Shown here piece after piece: positions 42,501-54,656 of a stretch of DNA of 64,000 bases. The stretch spans positions 15,001 through 79,000 of the forward strand of contig RPFO01000532.1 in the NCBI GenBank assembly GCA_009746045.1, read 5' to 3'. Position 1 is the stretch's first letter. Each line of letters begins with the position of its first letter. Source of the DNA: Mesostigma viride (Eukaryota; Streptophyta; Mesostigmatophyceae; Mesostigmatales; Mesostigmataceae). Under the pieces are notes generated by a model. That model worked only from the letters and a program-made list of their open reading frames with translations, searched no databases and had not been told where the DNA came from. A program made the translations under genes and the position numbers.

Positions 42501-45500
42501 GTATGGGATCATCTCTAAATACTGTAGTATGGGATCATCTCTAAATACTGTAGTATGGGTTCATCCATAAGTATTGGATTATCTCTAAATACTGTAGTAT
42601 GGGTTCATCCATAAGTATGGGATCATCTCTAAATACTGTAGTATGGGTTCATCCATAAGTATTGGATTATCTCTAAATACTGTAGTATGGGATCATCTCT
42701 AAATACTGTAGTATGGGATCATCTCTAAATACTGTGGTATGGGATCATCTCTAAATACTGTAGTATGGGTTCATCCATAAGTATTGGATCATCTCTAAAT
42801 ACTGTAGTATGGGATCATCTCTAAATACTGTAGTATGGGATCATCTCTAAATACTGTGGTATGGGATCATCTCTAAATACTGTAGTATGGGATCATCCAT
42901 AAGTATTGGATCATCTCTAAATACTGTAGTATGGGATCATCTCTAAATACTGTAGTATGGGTCCATCCATAAGTATTGGATTATCTCTAAATACTGTAGT
43001 ATGGGATTATCTCTAAATACTGTAGTATGGGTTCATCCATAAGTATGGGATCATCTCTAAATACTGTAGTATGGGTTCATCCATAAGTATGGGATCATCT
43101 CTAAATACTGTAGTATGGGATCATCTCTAAATACTGTAGTATGGGATCATCCATAAGTATGGGATCATCTCTAAATACTGTAGTATGGGATCATCCATAA
43201 GTATGGGATCATCTCTAAATACTGTAGTATGGGATCATCCATAAGTATTGGATTATCTCTAAATACTGTAGTATGGGATCATCTCTAAATACTGTAGTAT
43301 GGGTCCATCCATAAGTATGGGATCATCTCTAAATACTGTAGTATGGGATCATCTCTAAATACTGTAGTATGGGATCATCCATAAGTATGGGATCATCTCT
43401 AAATACTGTAGTATGGGATCATCCATAAGTATTGGATTATCTCTAAATACTGTAGTATGGGATCATCTCTAAATACTGTAGTATGGGATCATCCATAAGT
43501 ATGGGATCATCTCTAAATACTGTAGTATGGGATCATCCATAAGTATGGGATCATCTCTAAATACTGTAGTATGGGATCATCCATAAGTATTGGATTATCT
43601 CTAAATACTGTGGTATGGGATCATCTCTAAATACTGTAGTATGGGTTCATCCATAAGTATTGGATCATCTCTAAATACTGTAGTATGGGATCATCTCTAA
43701 ATACTGTAGTATGGGTCCATCCATAAGTATTGGATCATCTCTAAATACTGTAGTATGGGATCATCCATAAGTATTGGATCATCTCTAAATACTGTAGTAT
43801 GGGATCATCTCTAAATACTGTAGTATGGGTCCATCCATAAGTATTGGATTATCTCTAAATACTGTAGTATGGGATCATCTCTAAATACTGTAGTATGGGA
43901 TCATCTCTAAATACTGTAGTATGGGATCATCTCTAAATACTGTAGTATGGGATCATCTCTAAATACTGTAGTATGGGATCATCTCTAAATACTGTAGTAT
44001 GGGTTCATCCATAAGTATTGGATCATCTCTAAATACTGTAGTATGGGTTCATCCATAAGTATTGGATCATCTCTAAATACTGTAGTATGGGATCATCCAT
44101 AAGTATGGGATCATCTCTAAATACTGTAGTATGGGATCATCTCTAAATACTGTAGTATGGGTTCATCCATAAGTATTGGATTATCTCTAAATACTGTAGT
44201 ATGGGATCATCTCTAAATACTGTAGTATGGGATCATCTCTAAATACTATAGTATGGGATCATCTCTAAATACTGTAGTATGGGATCATCTCTAAATACTG
44301 TAGTATGGGATCATCTCTAAATACTGTAGTATGGGATCATCTCTAAATACTGTAGTATGGGATCATCTCTAAATACTGTAGTATGGGATCATCTCTAAAT
44401 ACTGTAGTATGGGATCATCTCTAAATACTGTAGTATGGGATCATCTCTAAATACTGTAGTATGGGTTCATCCATAAGTTTTGGATCATCTCTAAATACTG
44501 TAGTATGGGATCATCTCTAAATACTGTAGTATGGGTTCATCCATAAGTATTGGATTATCTCTAAATACTGTAGTATGGGATTATCTCTAAATACTGTAGT
44601 ATGGGTTCATCCATAAGTATTGGATTATCTCTAAATACTGTAGTATGGGATCATCTCTAAATACTGTAGTATGGGTTCATCCATAAGTATGGGATCATCT
44701 CTAAATACTGTAGTATGGGATCATCTCTAAATACTGTAGTATGGGTTCATCCATAAGTATGGGTTCATCTCTAAATACTGTAGTATGGGATCATCTCTAA
44801 ATACTGTAGTATGGGTTCATCCATAAGTATTGGATTATCTCTAAATACTGTAGTATGGGTTCATCCATAAGTATTGGATCATCTCTAAATACTGTAGTAT
44901 GGGATCATCTCTAAATACTGTAGTATGGGATCATCTCTAAATACTGTAGTATGGGTTCATCCATAAGTATTGGATCATCTCTAAATACTGTAGTATGGGA
45001 TCATCTCTAAATACTGTAGTATGGGATTATCTCTAAATACTGTGGTATGGGATCATCTCTAAATACTGTAGTATGGGATCATCTCTAAATACTGTAGTAT
45101 GGGATTATCTCTAAATACTGTAGTATGGGATCATCCATAAGTATGGGATCATCTCTAAATACTGTAGTATGGGTTCATCTCTAAATACTGTAGTATGGGA
45201 TCATCCATAAGTATGGGATCATCTCTAAATACTGTAGTATGGGATCATCTCTAAATACTGTAGTATGGGTTCATCCATAAGTATTGGATTATCTCTAAAT
45301 ACTGTAGTATGGGATCATCTCTAAATACTGTAGTATGGGATCATCTCTAAATACTGTAGTATGGGTTCATCCATAAGTATGGGTTCATCTCTAAATACTG
45401 TGGTATGGGTTCATCTCTAAATACTGTAGTATGGGATCATCCATAAGTATTGGATCATCTCTAAATACTGTAGTATGGGATCATCTCTAAATACTGTAGT

Positions 45501-48500
45501 ATGGGTTCATCCATTAGTATTGGATTATCTCTAAATACTGTAGTATGGGTTCATCCATAAGTATGGGATCATCTCTAAATACTGTAGTATGGGTTCATCC
45601 ATAAGTATTGGATTATCTCTAAATACTGTAGTATGGGATCATCTCTAAATACTGTAGTATGGGATCATCTCTAAATACTGTGGTATGGGATCATCTCTAA
45701 ATACTGTAGTATGGGATCATCCATAAGTATGGGATCATCTCTAAATACTGTAGTATGGGATCATCTCTAAATACTGTAGTATGGGTCCATCCATAAGTAT
45801 GGGATCATCTCTAAATACTGTAGTATGGGATCATCTCTAAATACTGTAGTATGGGATCATCTCTAAATACTGTAGTATGGGTTCATCCATAAGTATTGGA
45901 TTATCTCTAAATACTGTAGTATGGGTTCATCCATAAGTATGGGATCATCTCTAAATACTGTAGTATGGGTTCATCCATAAGTACTGGATTATCTCTAAAT
46001 ACTGTAGTATGGGATCATCTCTAAATACTGTAGTATGGGATCATCTCTAAATACTGTGGTATGGGATCATCTCTAAATACTGTAGTATGGGATCATCCAT
46101 AAGTATGGGATCATCTCCAAATACTGTAGTATGGGATCATCTCTAAATACTGTAGTATGGGTTCATCCATAAGTATTGGATTATCTCTAAATACTGTAGT
46201 ATGGGTTCATCCATAAGTATGGGATCATCTCTAAATACTGTAGTATGGGTTCATCCATAAGTATTGGATTATCTCTAAATACTGTAGTATGGGATCATCT
46301 CTAAATACTGTAGTATGGGATCATCTCTAAATACTGTGGTATGGGATCATCTCTAAATACTGTAGTATGGGTTCATCCATAAGTATTGGATCATCTCTAA
46401 ATACTGTAGTATGGGATCATCTCTAAATACTGTAGTATGGGATCATCTCTAAATACTGTGGTATGGGATCATCTCTAAATACTGTAGTATGGGATCATCC
46501 ATAAGTATTGGATCATCTCTAAATACTGTAGTATGGGATCATCTCTAAATACTGTAGTATGGGTCCATCCATAAGTATTGGATTATCTCTAAATACTGTA
46601 GTATGGGATTATCTCTAAATACTGTAGTATGGGTTCATCCATAAGTATGGGATCATCTCTAAATACTGTAGTATGGGTTCATCCATAAGTATGGGATCAT
46701 CTCTAAATACTGTAGTATGGGATCATCTCTAAATACTGTAGTATGGGATCATCCATAAGTATGGGATCATCTCTAAATACTGTAGTATGGGATCATCCAT
46801 AAGTATGGGATCATCTCTAAATACTGTAGTATGGGATCATCCATAAGTATTGGATTATCTCTAAATACTGTAGTATGGGATCATCTCTAAATACTGTAGT
46901 ATGGGTCCATCCATAAGTATGGGATCATCTCTAAATACTGTAGTATGGGATCATCTCTAAATACTGTAGTATGGGATCATCCATAAGTATGGGATCATCT
47001 CTAAATACTGTAGTATGGGATCATCCATAAGTATTGGATTATCTCTAAATACTGTAGTATGGGATCATCTCTAAATACTGTAGTATGGGATCATCCATAA
47101 GTATGGGATCATCTCTAAATACTGTAGTATGGGATCATCCATAAGTATGGGATCATCTCTAAATACTGTAGTATGGGATCATCCATAAGTATTGGATTAT
47201 CTCTAAATACTGTGGTATGGGATCATCTCTAAATACTGTAGTATGGGTTCATCCATAAGTATTGGATCATCTCTAAATACTGTAGTATGGGATCATCTCT
47301 AAATACTGTAGTATGGGTCCATCCATAAGTATTGGATCATCTCTAAATACTGTAGTATGGGATCATCCATAAGTATTGGATCATCTCTAAATACTGTAGT
47401 ATGGGATCATCTCTAAATACTGTAGTATGGGTCCATCCATAAGTATTGGATTATCTCTAAATACTGTAGTATGGGATCATCTCTAAATACTGTAGTATGG
47501 GATCATCTCTAAATACTGTAGTATGGGATCATCTCTAAATACTGTAGTATGGGATCATCTCTAAATACTGTAGTATGGGATCATCTCTAAATACTGTAGT
47601 ATGGGTTCATCCATAAGTTTTGGATCATCTCTAAATACTGTAGTATGGGTTCATCCATAAGTATTGGATCATCTCTAAATACTGTAGTATGGGATCATCC
47701 ATAAGTATGGGATCATCTCTAAATACTGTAGTATGGGATCATCTCTAAATACTGTAGTATGGGTTCATCCATAAGTATTGGATTATCTCTAAATACTGTA
47801 GTATGGGATCATCTCTAAATACTGTAGTATGGGATCATCTCTAAATACTATAGTATGGGATCATCTCTAAATACTGTAGTATGGGATCATCTCTAAATAC
47901 TGTAGTATGGGATCATCTCTAAATACTGTAGTATGGGATCATCTCTAAATACTGTAGTATGGGATCATCTCTAAATACTGTAGTATGGGATCATCTCTAA
48001 ATACTGTAGTATGGGATCATCTCTAAATACTGTAGTATGGGATCATCTCTAAATACTGTAGTATGGGTTCATCCATAAGTTTTGGATCATCTCTAAATAC
48101 TGTAGTATGGGATCATCTCTAAATACTGTAGTATGGGTTCATCCATAAGTATTGGATTATCTCTAAATACTGTAGTATGGGATTATCTCTAAATACTGTA
48201 GTATGGGTTCATCCATAAGTATTGGATTATCTCTAAATACTGTAGTATGGGATCATCTCTAAATACTGTAGTATGGGTTCATCCATAAGTATGGGATCAT
48301 CTCTAAATACTGTAGTATGGGATCATCTCTAAATACTGTAGTATGGGTTCATCCATAAGTATGGGTTCATCTCTAAATACTGTAGTATGGGATCATCTCT
48401 AAATACTGTAGTATGGGTTCATCCATAAGTATTGGATTATCTCTAAATACTGTAGTATGGGTTCATCCATAAGTATTGGATCATCTCTAAATACTGTAGT

Positions 48501-49147
48501 ATGGGATCATCTCTAAATACTGTAGTATGGGATCATCTCTAAATACTGTAGTATGGGTTCATCCATAAGTATTGGATCATCTCTAAATACTGTAGTATGG
48601 GATCATCTCTAAATACTGTAGTATGGGATTATCTCTAAATACTGTGGTATGGGATCATCTCTAAATACTGTAGTATGGGATCATCTCTAAATACTGTAGT
48701 ATGGGATTATCTCTAAATACTGTAGTATGGGATCATCCATAAGTATGGGATCATCTCTAAATACTGTAGTATGGGTTCATCTCTAAATACTGTAGTATGG
48801 GATCATCCATAAGTATGGGATCATCTCTAAATACTGTAGTATGGGATCATCTCTAAATACTGTAGTATGGGTTCATCCATAAGTATTGGATTATCTCTAA
48901 ATACTGTAGTATGGGATCATCTCTAAATACTGTAGTATGGGATCATCTCTAAATACTGTAGTATGGGTTCATCCATAAGTATGGGTTCATCTCTAAATAC
49001 TGTGGTATGGGTTCATCTCTAAATACTGTAGTATGGGATCATCCATAAGTATTGGATCATCTCTAAATACTGTAGTATGGGATCATCTCTAAATACTGTA
49101 GTATGGGATCATCTCTAAATACTGTAGTATGGGATCATCCATAAGTA
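39595..49147. repeat. L/S satellite, block 4, with 3.6-kb tandem duplication
   Basis: About 9.55 kb of L and S monomers. Rare variants pair at a constant distance of 3602 bp: the join AAGTACTGGATT at about 42379 and 45981, and CCATAAGTTTTGG at 44471 and 48073. About 41.9-45.5 kb is therefore repeated at about 45.5-49.1 kb with few differences. Shorter sub-duplications are visible inside (GTGGTATGG variants around 42.1-42.8 kb). No genes. The block ends at CATAAGTA|TTTGG, the insertion site of copy 3. Confidence 0.95.
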
Positions 49148-49357
49148 TTTGGTGAGCTATGCTCATTTTATCTATGACTAACCTGCTGAGCGGAGAATGC
49201 AACGCCGTATAGCACCAAAAGAAAAAATAATTTTAGAAAAAATATTTTTTTGTGCTGGCACCCGTACCCCAGCCACCCAGGTAGGGGTTGGCTGGAGAGG
49301 TGGTTGCTATAAAGGGTGGGCTTCCATTCTAGGGAAGCAGGTTGTTTTCTTTTGCCT
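49148..49357 (+). repeat. Copy 3, repeat A1
   Basis: 210-bp 5' repeat from TTTGGTGAGC to TTTTGCCT with the TATA box at 49308-49314. The length matches its A2 partner. Confidence 0.95.
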
Positions 49358-49425
49358 GAGAACCTCACGTGACCACAACACAAAAAACAAAACGCAAGAT
49401 AACACATCAAGCAGTATAACCTACC

Positions 49426-50529
49426 ATGTCCACAGTGACAGCCCCAGACCGGAATTTCCTAGCGAAACTCAAGCAAGCAGCCAAGGAGGGATGCACCCCA
49501 AAGGAGGCCGCCACTGCGGTTCAGAAGATCCTAGGGGAGGGGAACTGGCTAGAGCGGATCCAGAAGCTCACTCCGGGGCGTGCCAAGAACGTCATGGACG
49601 TCCTGGAGGAACGGGGGTTTGTCAGCGACTGGGATGGGGAGGAGGCCCTGGCCGATGTGCTAGCAGCGCAACTGGGGGAGGCTATTGCAGAGCCGGACCC
49701 ACCAGTGTCAGCAGGTGCGGTGGGAACGGGGGGTGTTCCCCCTTCGGCAGGTGGAAGCGGAGGGGCGGGGCATGGTGGAGCGGGCGCTGGGGAGGACGAT
49801 GGCGCTCCTGGGGCGATCGACCAGGCTGTGGCGGACCTGGACCGAAACCTAGGTCGGCTGCTGGGGACCGAGACGGGCTATGCAACGCCAGCTGGAGGGC
49901 TTCCATCCCGGCCGGGCAACGCCCGCACTGGCGGAGATATTGGCGACCTAATATCGGCTATGTCGAAGCTGCTGGACCAGGCAAAGACTCCAGCAGCTGC
50001 AAGCCCAGCCGCAGCGACGGCTGCTGGCAGGCTGGCGCGCACGAAGGGGGTGGCGCTGAGTGGGCATGCAGTGCCGGTGCTGGTGAGCAACATGCTGGAG
50101 GCGGTGCTGCCAGGAATGCTGGACTACGCGGAGAGCGTGGGGGGGAAGTCCATCCGTGCATCGTTAATGCTGACGATGCACGGCAGCTCAGCCAGCGGGG
50201 AGAGGCGGATGCTGCTCCTGCAGATGGCAGGAATTCTGGACACGATGGTGACAGAATTTGGCTACTGGGCCACGCCACGCTCCGAAGTAATTCTGGAGCT
50301 GGCAGCAGCCGAGTACCTGGCAAAGCTGATCACGGCATGCCAGCTGGTGGATGTGGGGTCGACGGGTTGGAAGGGGACGCCGTCGGCAATGCTGCCATTC
50401 CAGGAGGGTGGAGCAATGCTGGCGTCTCCGGCGGTGCGGGCGGCGATGAGCATGGGGAAGCTGCAGCACAAGCTGGAGCAGGGTCCCGGCAAGAAGGGGC
50501 AGGGCGGCCCGTCCAACAACAACAAGTGA
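49426..50529 (+). CDS. gag-like ORF1, copy 3 (intact, 367 codons)
   Basis: The full-length form of ORF1, with ATG in ACCATG context and stop TGA at 50527-50529. Residues 1-70 are charged and helix-prone (FLAKLKQAAKEG, RAKNVMDVLEERGFVSDW). Residues 90-130 are a Gly/Ala/Pro hinge (PPSAGGSGGAGHGG). Residues 165-320 form a second helical region (ISAMSKLLDQA, MLEAVLPGMLDYAES, LELAAAEYLAKLI). The tail is basic and Asn-rich (GPGKKGQGGPSNNNK), which would suit nucleic-acid binding. There is no CCHC knuckle and no known capsid family is recognised, so a Gag role is inferred from its place before RT. It differs from copies 1 and 2 by the T restored at about 50367 and a few substitutions. Confidence 0.85.
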   Translation: MSTVTAPDRNFLAKLKQAAKEGCTPKEAATAVQKILGEGNWLERIQKLTPGRAKNVMDVLEERGFVSDWDGEEALADVLAAQLGEAIAEPDPPVSAGAVGTGGVPPSAGGSGGAGHGGAGAGEDDGAPGAIDQAVADLDRNLGRLLGTETGYATPAGGLPSRPGNARTGGDIGDLISAMSKLLDQAKTPAAASPAAATAAGRLARTKGVALSGHAVPVLVSNMLEAVLPGMLDYAESVGGKSIRASLMLTMHGSSASGERRMLLLQMAGILDTMVTEFGYWATPRSEVILELAAAEYLAKLITACQLVDVGSTGWKGTPSAMLPFQEGGAMLASPAVRAAMSMGKLQHKLEQGPGKKGQGGPSNNNK

Positions 50530-50683
50530 GGGAGCGGTGCCTTCTTCCACTACCTCTTCCAGCACCCCTGCCACCTCGTGACTGGTGGCAGCAGGTACGC
50601 TCAGGCCGTAGGCGCGATAGGATGAGTCGGGCTTTTAATGCTCGCACACTAGCCTGTCAGACGGTTAGGGCGTTAAACTGGAT

Positions 50684-50695
50684 GGGGGGGGGGGG
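50684..50695 (+). promoter_or_regulatory. G12 run before ORF2, copy 3
   Basis: A 30-codon frame starts with ATG at 50622, reads through this run and stops at 50714. Its frame is one base ahead of ORF2, so -1 slippage on the G-run would enter ORF2. The run has the same length as in the other three copies. Confidence 0.4.
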
Positions 50696-50725
50696 CGAGA
50701 CCCGCCTGCTGTAGATTCAGCCCGT

Positions 50726-53656
50726 GTGCCCGGGCCTCTGCAGCAGGCGGCCCTAGATGGGATCGATGATGCTTGCAGGTCCTTTGTCCGCCGGAACGGT
50801 GGTTCCGTAGCGGCAATGGCAGGATCTGTAGTGGATGGGGGTGAATATGCTGAAGGAGCCCCTTACGAACCGTTAGTGGCCGCACGCTTGGCTTTGCCTG
50901 GTCCGGGGGAAGGTGGCCAAGTGGATGTGCTGAACTTACTACCCCCCTCTTGGGGAGCAATTTTGAATGATGAGAGTAGGATGGTACGGACGCTGAGCCC
51001 AGCAGAGCGGATCTTGCAGAAGTCGATGCGGATCTCGCGGGGGTGTAGCATGGAGGAGTTCGCGCGGGTTTGCACGGTGTGTGTGGAGAGGGGGATTTTG
51101 GGTGGATTTTTTGAGGAGGAGCCGCCTATGGTGAACGGTACTTTTGGGGTCGGAAAGCCCGACGGCCGTATACGGCTGATTGTGGACAACCGGCGTGGCA
51201 ACATGCCACTACCTGATCCTATGCCCGCTTTTTTACCACACCTTGGCGTGATTTGCGATTTGCCCACGCGCGCTGGGGAGGATGTTTTTGGGGGCGTATC
51301 AGATTTGGATTCGTACTACAACAGACTCCGCCTGCCAGTTTGGATGCGGCGGTACTGTGCGTGGATGCCGGTGTGGTCGGATCTGGTGGGCCTGAGTGGG
51401 GCTCGTCGGAAGGTGTGGCCGTGGATGTTGTGCTGGCCAATGGGCAACAAGCTGGCCGTCGCGGTGGCCCAGTGTGTGCATCAGTCTGTGTTGTACCGCT
51501 GTGGCCCCAAGCCGCCGTTGGAGGCTAGTCGTGGGCTGAGCATCAACATGTCCGCGCTGATCCTGGTGGCGGAGGCCAACGAGGCGGGGGAGACCGTCCG
51601 GCTGAGGCTGGAGGAGGACCCTGCTGCGCCCTTGGCGCCCTCGCCGTGCTTCGAATCTCGGCAGGATCTGGAAGGTATGCATGCTGTGACGATCGATGAC
51701 CTCCATTTCACCCACTGTGCGTCGGTGGATGGGGTGAATCAGCAGCTAGATCGTGTTCAGGCTGCCTACGCCGCTGTTGGGCTGGTGCAGAAGTCTGACA
51801 AGGTGGTACGGGCGACAGCAGAGCAGACTGGTGTGCAGGCGGTGGGGGTCATTCACCAAAGGGATGGTGACGTGGTGCCTGTTCCTGAGCGTGTGGTGGC
51901 AGTTATCGCCGCTACTCATAGAATCTTAGATCGCGGGTTTACATACTACCGCGAACTTAGTTCTGTGCTTGGGAAGTGGGTGTGGATGCATCTGCTGTGC
52001 CGCCCCATGCTTTCGGTGTGGTCTGAGACGTACCGGCTGCTAGCAGCCATGAATGCCTCCCTGCCTGGGCGCCGCTGGCGCCTCCCTGCGGGGGCCCGCC
52101 AGGAGCTTCAGGCGGCGATCGACCTGGCCCCCTTTTTGAGGGCGGCCAGGGCCCGGCCCCTTTCTGACCGGGTCGTCGCAAGTGATGCGAGCGGCTCCGG
52201 CGGTGGGGTGGTCTACAGGGACCTGCCTGGGGCCGATTGTGCCCGGCTGGCGACCCGGCGCGAAGCGCGGGGGTGGCGGACGACAGCTTTAACGTCTGGG
52301 GAGGACTGGGACCTGGAGCGCATGGAGGAGGGGGACTACAGCCTGCTGGATAGTGGCCACTGGCGTACGGCACTGTCCTACCGGTGGCGGGGGCAGCCTA
52401 ACCACATCAACGTCAAGGAGGCGATTGCTGCGACACAGGGGGTCGAGTGGTCGTGCCGGACCAAGGCGTGTCGGGGTAAGCGAGTCGTCCGGCTCGTAGA
52501 CTCCAGTGCTGTGGTGGGGGCGTTTGTCAGAGGGCGGTCGTCTTCCTACCGTCTCAACCAGCTGGTTCGACGCTACTGCGCTCTGTCACTGGCTGGCGAC
52601 ATGCAGAGCCACTGGGTCTGGGTGGCTACCGACCACAACCCAGCTGACAAGGCCAGTCGGCGTGGCGCTTGGGTTCCTGACTTGACCCGGTGTGGTGACG
52701 TGCATCCCAACCCTGGGCCTGAGGGGGCGCGACGCCCTCGGGACTTGGCACTTTTGGAGGGCACAGTCAACCCTGTGTCTACCTTGCCAGCGTACCGACG
52801 TGCGGCGGCTGTCTACGTGGCGTGGGCGCCACCTGGCCCTGTCGACCCAGCTGACGCCGAAGCCATTTTCTGTGAGTGGATTTCTGCTGTCTACCATGCC
52901 AGAGGCGGGCGGGGGCGTACCTTATGCCAGCATGCCAAGGCCTGTCTGCACCTGTACTACCCCGACATTGTTCGGAATTGGGTACTGGCGGACCGCCTGC
53001 TAGCAGGTTGGCAGCGGCTTGTTCCGGCTGTCAGCCCTCCGCCTATGCCCTGGCGCCTTTGCTATTTCACTGCCCTGTTGCTAGTTTCACGTCGACAGGT
53101 GCATTTGAGTGCGTTGATTATTATTGCTTTCCAGCAGTATTTACGCATTAGCGAGGCGCTAGGGCTGCGGGTTCGGGATGTGGCTCATCCCGGCCACCCC
53201 CTTCTCGAGCCAGGGCCCATGGTCGGTGCCCTTGTGCTGCGCAACCCCAAAACTGCGCAGGGGGCGGCCCAGCACGTCCTCGTCCGGGATCCACTTTCTT
53301 TGTGGCTCCTGCGACGTCTGACGGCTGGCCAGCCCCCGGATGCACTCCTCTTTCGAGGCTTAACGTACAGCCAGGCTAGGCAGCAGTGGGAGGCTGTGCA
53401 GGCCCGCATGAGCATCCCAGGGATGTTTTCTTTTCACAGCCTCCGGCATGGGGGGGCGACGCACGACGCCATCGCTGGCGAGTCGCCGGAGGCCATCCAG
53501 CTGCGCGGCCGGTGGGCTTCGGCCCTCTCGGTCACGCGCTACATTGGCCTCCACCGCAGCCTCCTGGGGCGCGACATCCCACCCGCCCTCTGGGCTCAGG
53601 CCCTGGGTTTTGACCCAGCGGCTTTCCGGCGCCACTTCGGTGGCGTCGAGTTTTGA
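50726..53656 (+). CDS. ORF2: RT-RNase H-(2A-like)-tyrosine recombinase, copy 3
   Basis: 976 codons, protein identical to copies 1 and 2 as far as I can see. RT Asp pair in TIDDLHF, RNase H Asp487/Glu565/Asp592 and recombinase Arg807, His904-Arg907 and Tyr939 are all present. The first in-frame ATG is at 50816. The 2A-like motif is at 52679-52720. With intact gag, B1 and A2 this copy has every coding part, but copy 4 sits in its B2. Only a transcript terminated in B1, or spliced past the nested copy, would be of normal size. Confidence 0.93.
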   Translation: MPGPLQQAALDGIDDACRSFVRRNGGSVAAMAGSVVDGGEYAEGAPYEPLVAARLALPGPGEGGQVDVLNLLPPSWGAILNDESRMVRTLSPAERILQKSMRISRGCSMEEFARVCTVCVERGILGGFFEEEPPMVNGTFGVGKPDGRIRLIVDNRRGNMPLPDPMPAFLPHLGVICDLPTRAGEDVFGGVSDLDSYYNRLRLPVWMRRYCAWMPVWSDLVGLSGARRKVWPWMLCWPMGNKLAVAVAQCVHQSVLYRCGPKPPLEASRGLSINMSALILVAEANEAGETVRLRLEEDPAAPLAPSPCFESRQDLEGMHAVTIDDLHFTHCASVDGVNQQLDRVQAAYAAVGLVQKSDKVVRATAEQTGVQAVGVIHQRDGDVVPVPERVVAVIAATHRILDRGFTYYRELSSVLGKWVWMHLLCRPMLSVWSETYRLLAAMNASLPGRRWRLPAGARQELQAAIDLAPFLRAARARPLSDRVVASDASGSGGGVVYRDLPGADCARLATRREARGWRTTALTSGEDWDLERMEEGDYSLLDSGHWRTALSYRWRGQPNHINVKEAIAATQGVEWSCRTKACRGKRVVRLVDSSAVVGAFVRGRSSSYRLNQLVRRYCALSLAGDMQSHWVWVATDHNPADKASRRGAWVPDLTRCGDVHPNPGPEGARRPRDLALLEGTVNPVSTLPAYRRAAAVYVAWAPPGPVDPADAEAIFCEWISAVYHARGGRGRTLCQHAKACLHLYYPDIVRNWVLADRLLAGWQRLVPAVSPPPMPWRLCYFTALLLVSRRQVHLSALIIIAFQQYLRISEALGLRVRDVAHPGHPLLEPGPMVGALVLRNPKTAQGAAQHVLVRDPLSLWLLRRLTAGQPPDALLFRGLTYSQARQQWEAVQARMSIPGMFSFHSLRHGGATHDAIAGESPEAIQLRGRWASALSVTRYIGLHRSLLGRDIPPALWAQALGFDPAAFRRHFGGVEF

Positions 53657-53851
53657 CGTCCTCCTGTTTTTACCTCTCGTCTTTTAGCTATCAACTGACC
53701 TCACCCTTGTGTGGGAGGTCAGGGGGGAAATGGTTTAACTAACCCGAGGGTGAACCTGGGTTGGGACAAAGTACCCCCATAGCTAGGTAGTTTAAGTTTT
53801 CTTTTTTGCATGTCCTACGTATTTTCGGCTGTTAGCCATGTAAGGAGATGT
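53657..53851 (+). other. ORF2 3' untranslated region, copy 3
   Basis: 195 bp as in copy 1, including the eight-pair stem CTGACCTC/GAGGTCAG. No gene. Confidence 0.7.
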
Positions 53852-54047
53852 GGGTAGAGCAGGGGCACAGCTGCTGTGGGCTGGCCCTGCACATTCACAT
53901 AGTGTGCTCACCCTAGCATACAGATGGCCGTGTTGCCATCTGGTAGACATGTCTGTGTTATTCCACCGTATAGAGCTAGCACACATATTGTAATAAATTT
54001 GATGTTTTGTGGTGATGCATGCAAAGCAAGGCAAGGCCAGAAATGGA
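53852..54047 (+). repeat. Copy 3, repeat B1
   Basis: 196 bp from GGGTAGAGC to AAATGGA with the TATTGTAATAAA signal, followed at once by A2. Confidence 0.95.
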
Positions 54048-54257
54048 TTTGGTGAGCTATGCTCATTTTATCTATGACTAACCTGCTGAGCGGAGAATGC
54101 AACGCCGTATAGCACCAAAAGAAAAAATAATTTTAGAAAAAATATTTTTTTGTGCTGGCACCCGTACCCCAGCCACCCAGGTAGGGGTTGGCTGGAGAGG
54201 TGGTTGCTATAAAGGGTGGGCTTCCATTCTAGGGAAGCAGGTTGTTTTCTTTTGCCT
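54048..54257 (+). repeat. Copy 3, repeat A2
   Basis: 210-bp copy of A1, followed by the C-rich spacer CCCACCCGCCCACCCTGGC at 54258. Confidence 0.95.
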
Positions 54258-54282
54258 CCCACCCGCCCACCCTGGCAAAAGG

Positions 54283-54380
54283 GGGTAGAGCAGGGGCACA
54301 GCTGCTGTGGGCTGGCCCTGCACATTCACATAGTGTGCTCACCCTAGCATACAGATGGCCGTGTTGCCATCTGGTAGACA
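54283..54380 (+). repeat. Copy 3, repeat B2, left part
   Basis: The first 98 bp of B2, broken after CTGGTAGACA by the insertion of copy 4. The break lies seven bases past the CAGATGGC/GCCATCTG stem. Confidence 0.92.
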
Positions 54381-54588
54381 TTTGGTGAGCTATGCTCATT
54401 TTATCTATGACTAACCTGCTGAGCGGAGAATGCAACGCCGTATAGCACCAAAGGAAAAAATAATTTTAGAAAAAATATTTTTTGTGCTGGCACCCGTACC
54501 CCAGCCACCCAGGTAGGGGTTGGCTGGAGAGGTGGTTGCTATAAAGGGTGGGCTTCCATTCTAGGGAAGCAGGTTGTTTCTTTTGCCT
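54381..54588 (+). repeat. Copy 4, repeat A1
   Basis: 208 bp with small changes from the other copies (CCAAAGGAAAAA, one T fewer in GTTGTTTCTTTT). The TATA box is retained at 54540-54546. Confidence 0.93.
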
Positions 54589-54656
54589 GAGAACCTCAAG
54601 TGACCACATCACAAAAAACAAAACGCAATATAACACATCAAGCATTATAACCCACC

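Noticed and set aside
50594-50778. Possible intron (CAG|GTACGC ... TTGCAG|GT) joining upstream sequence to ORF2
   Set aside because: The donor lies after the gag stop, and the splice would not place any upstream open frame in the ORF2 frame.
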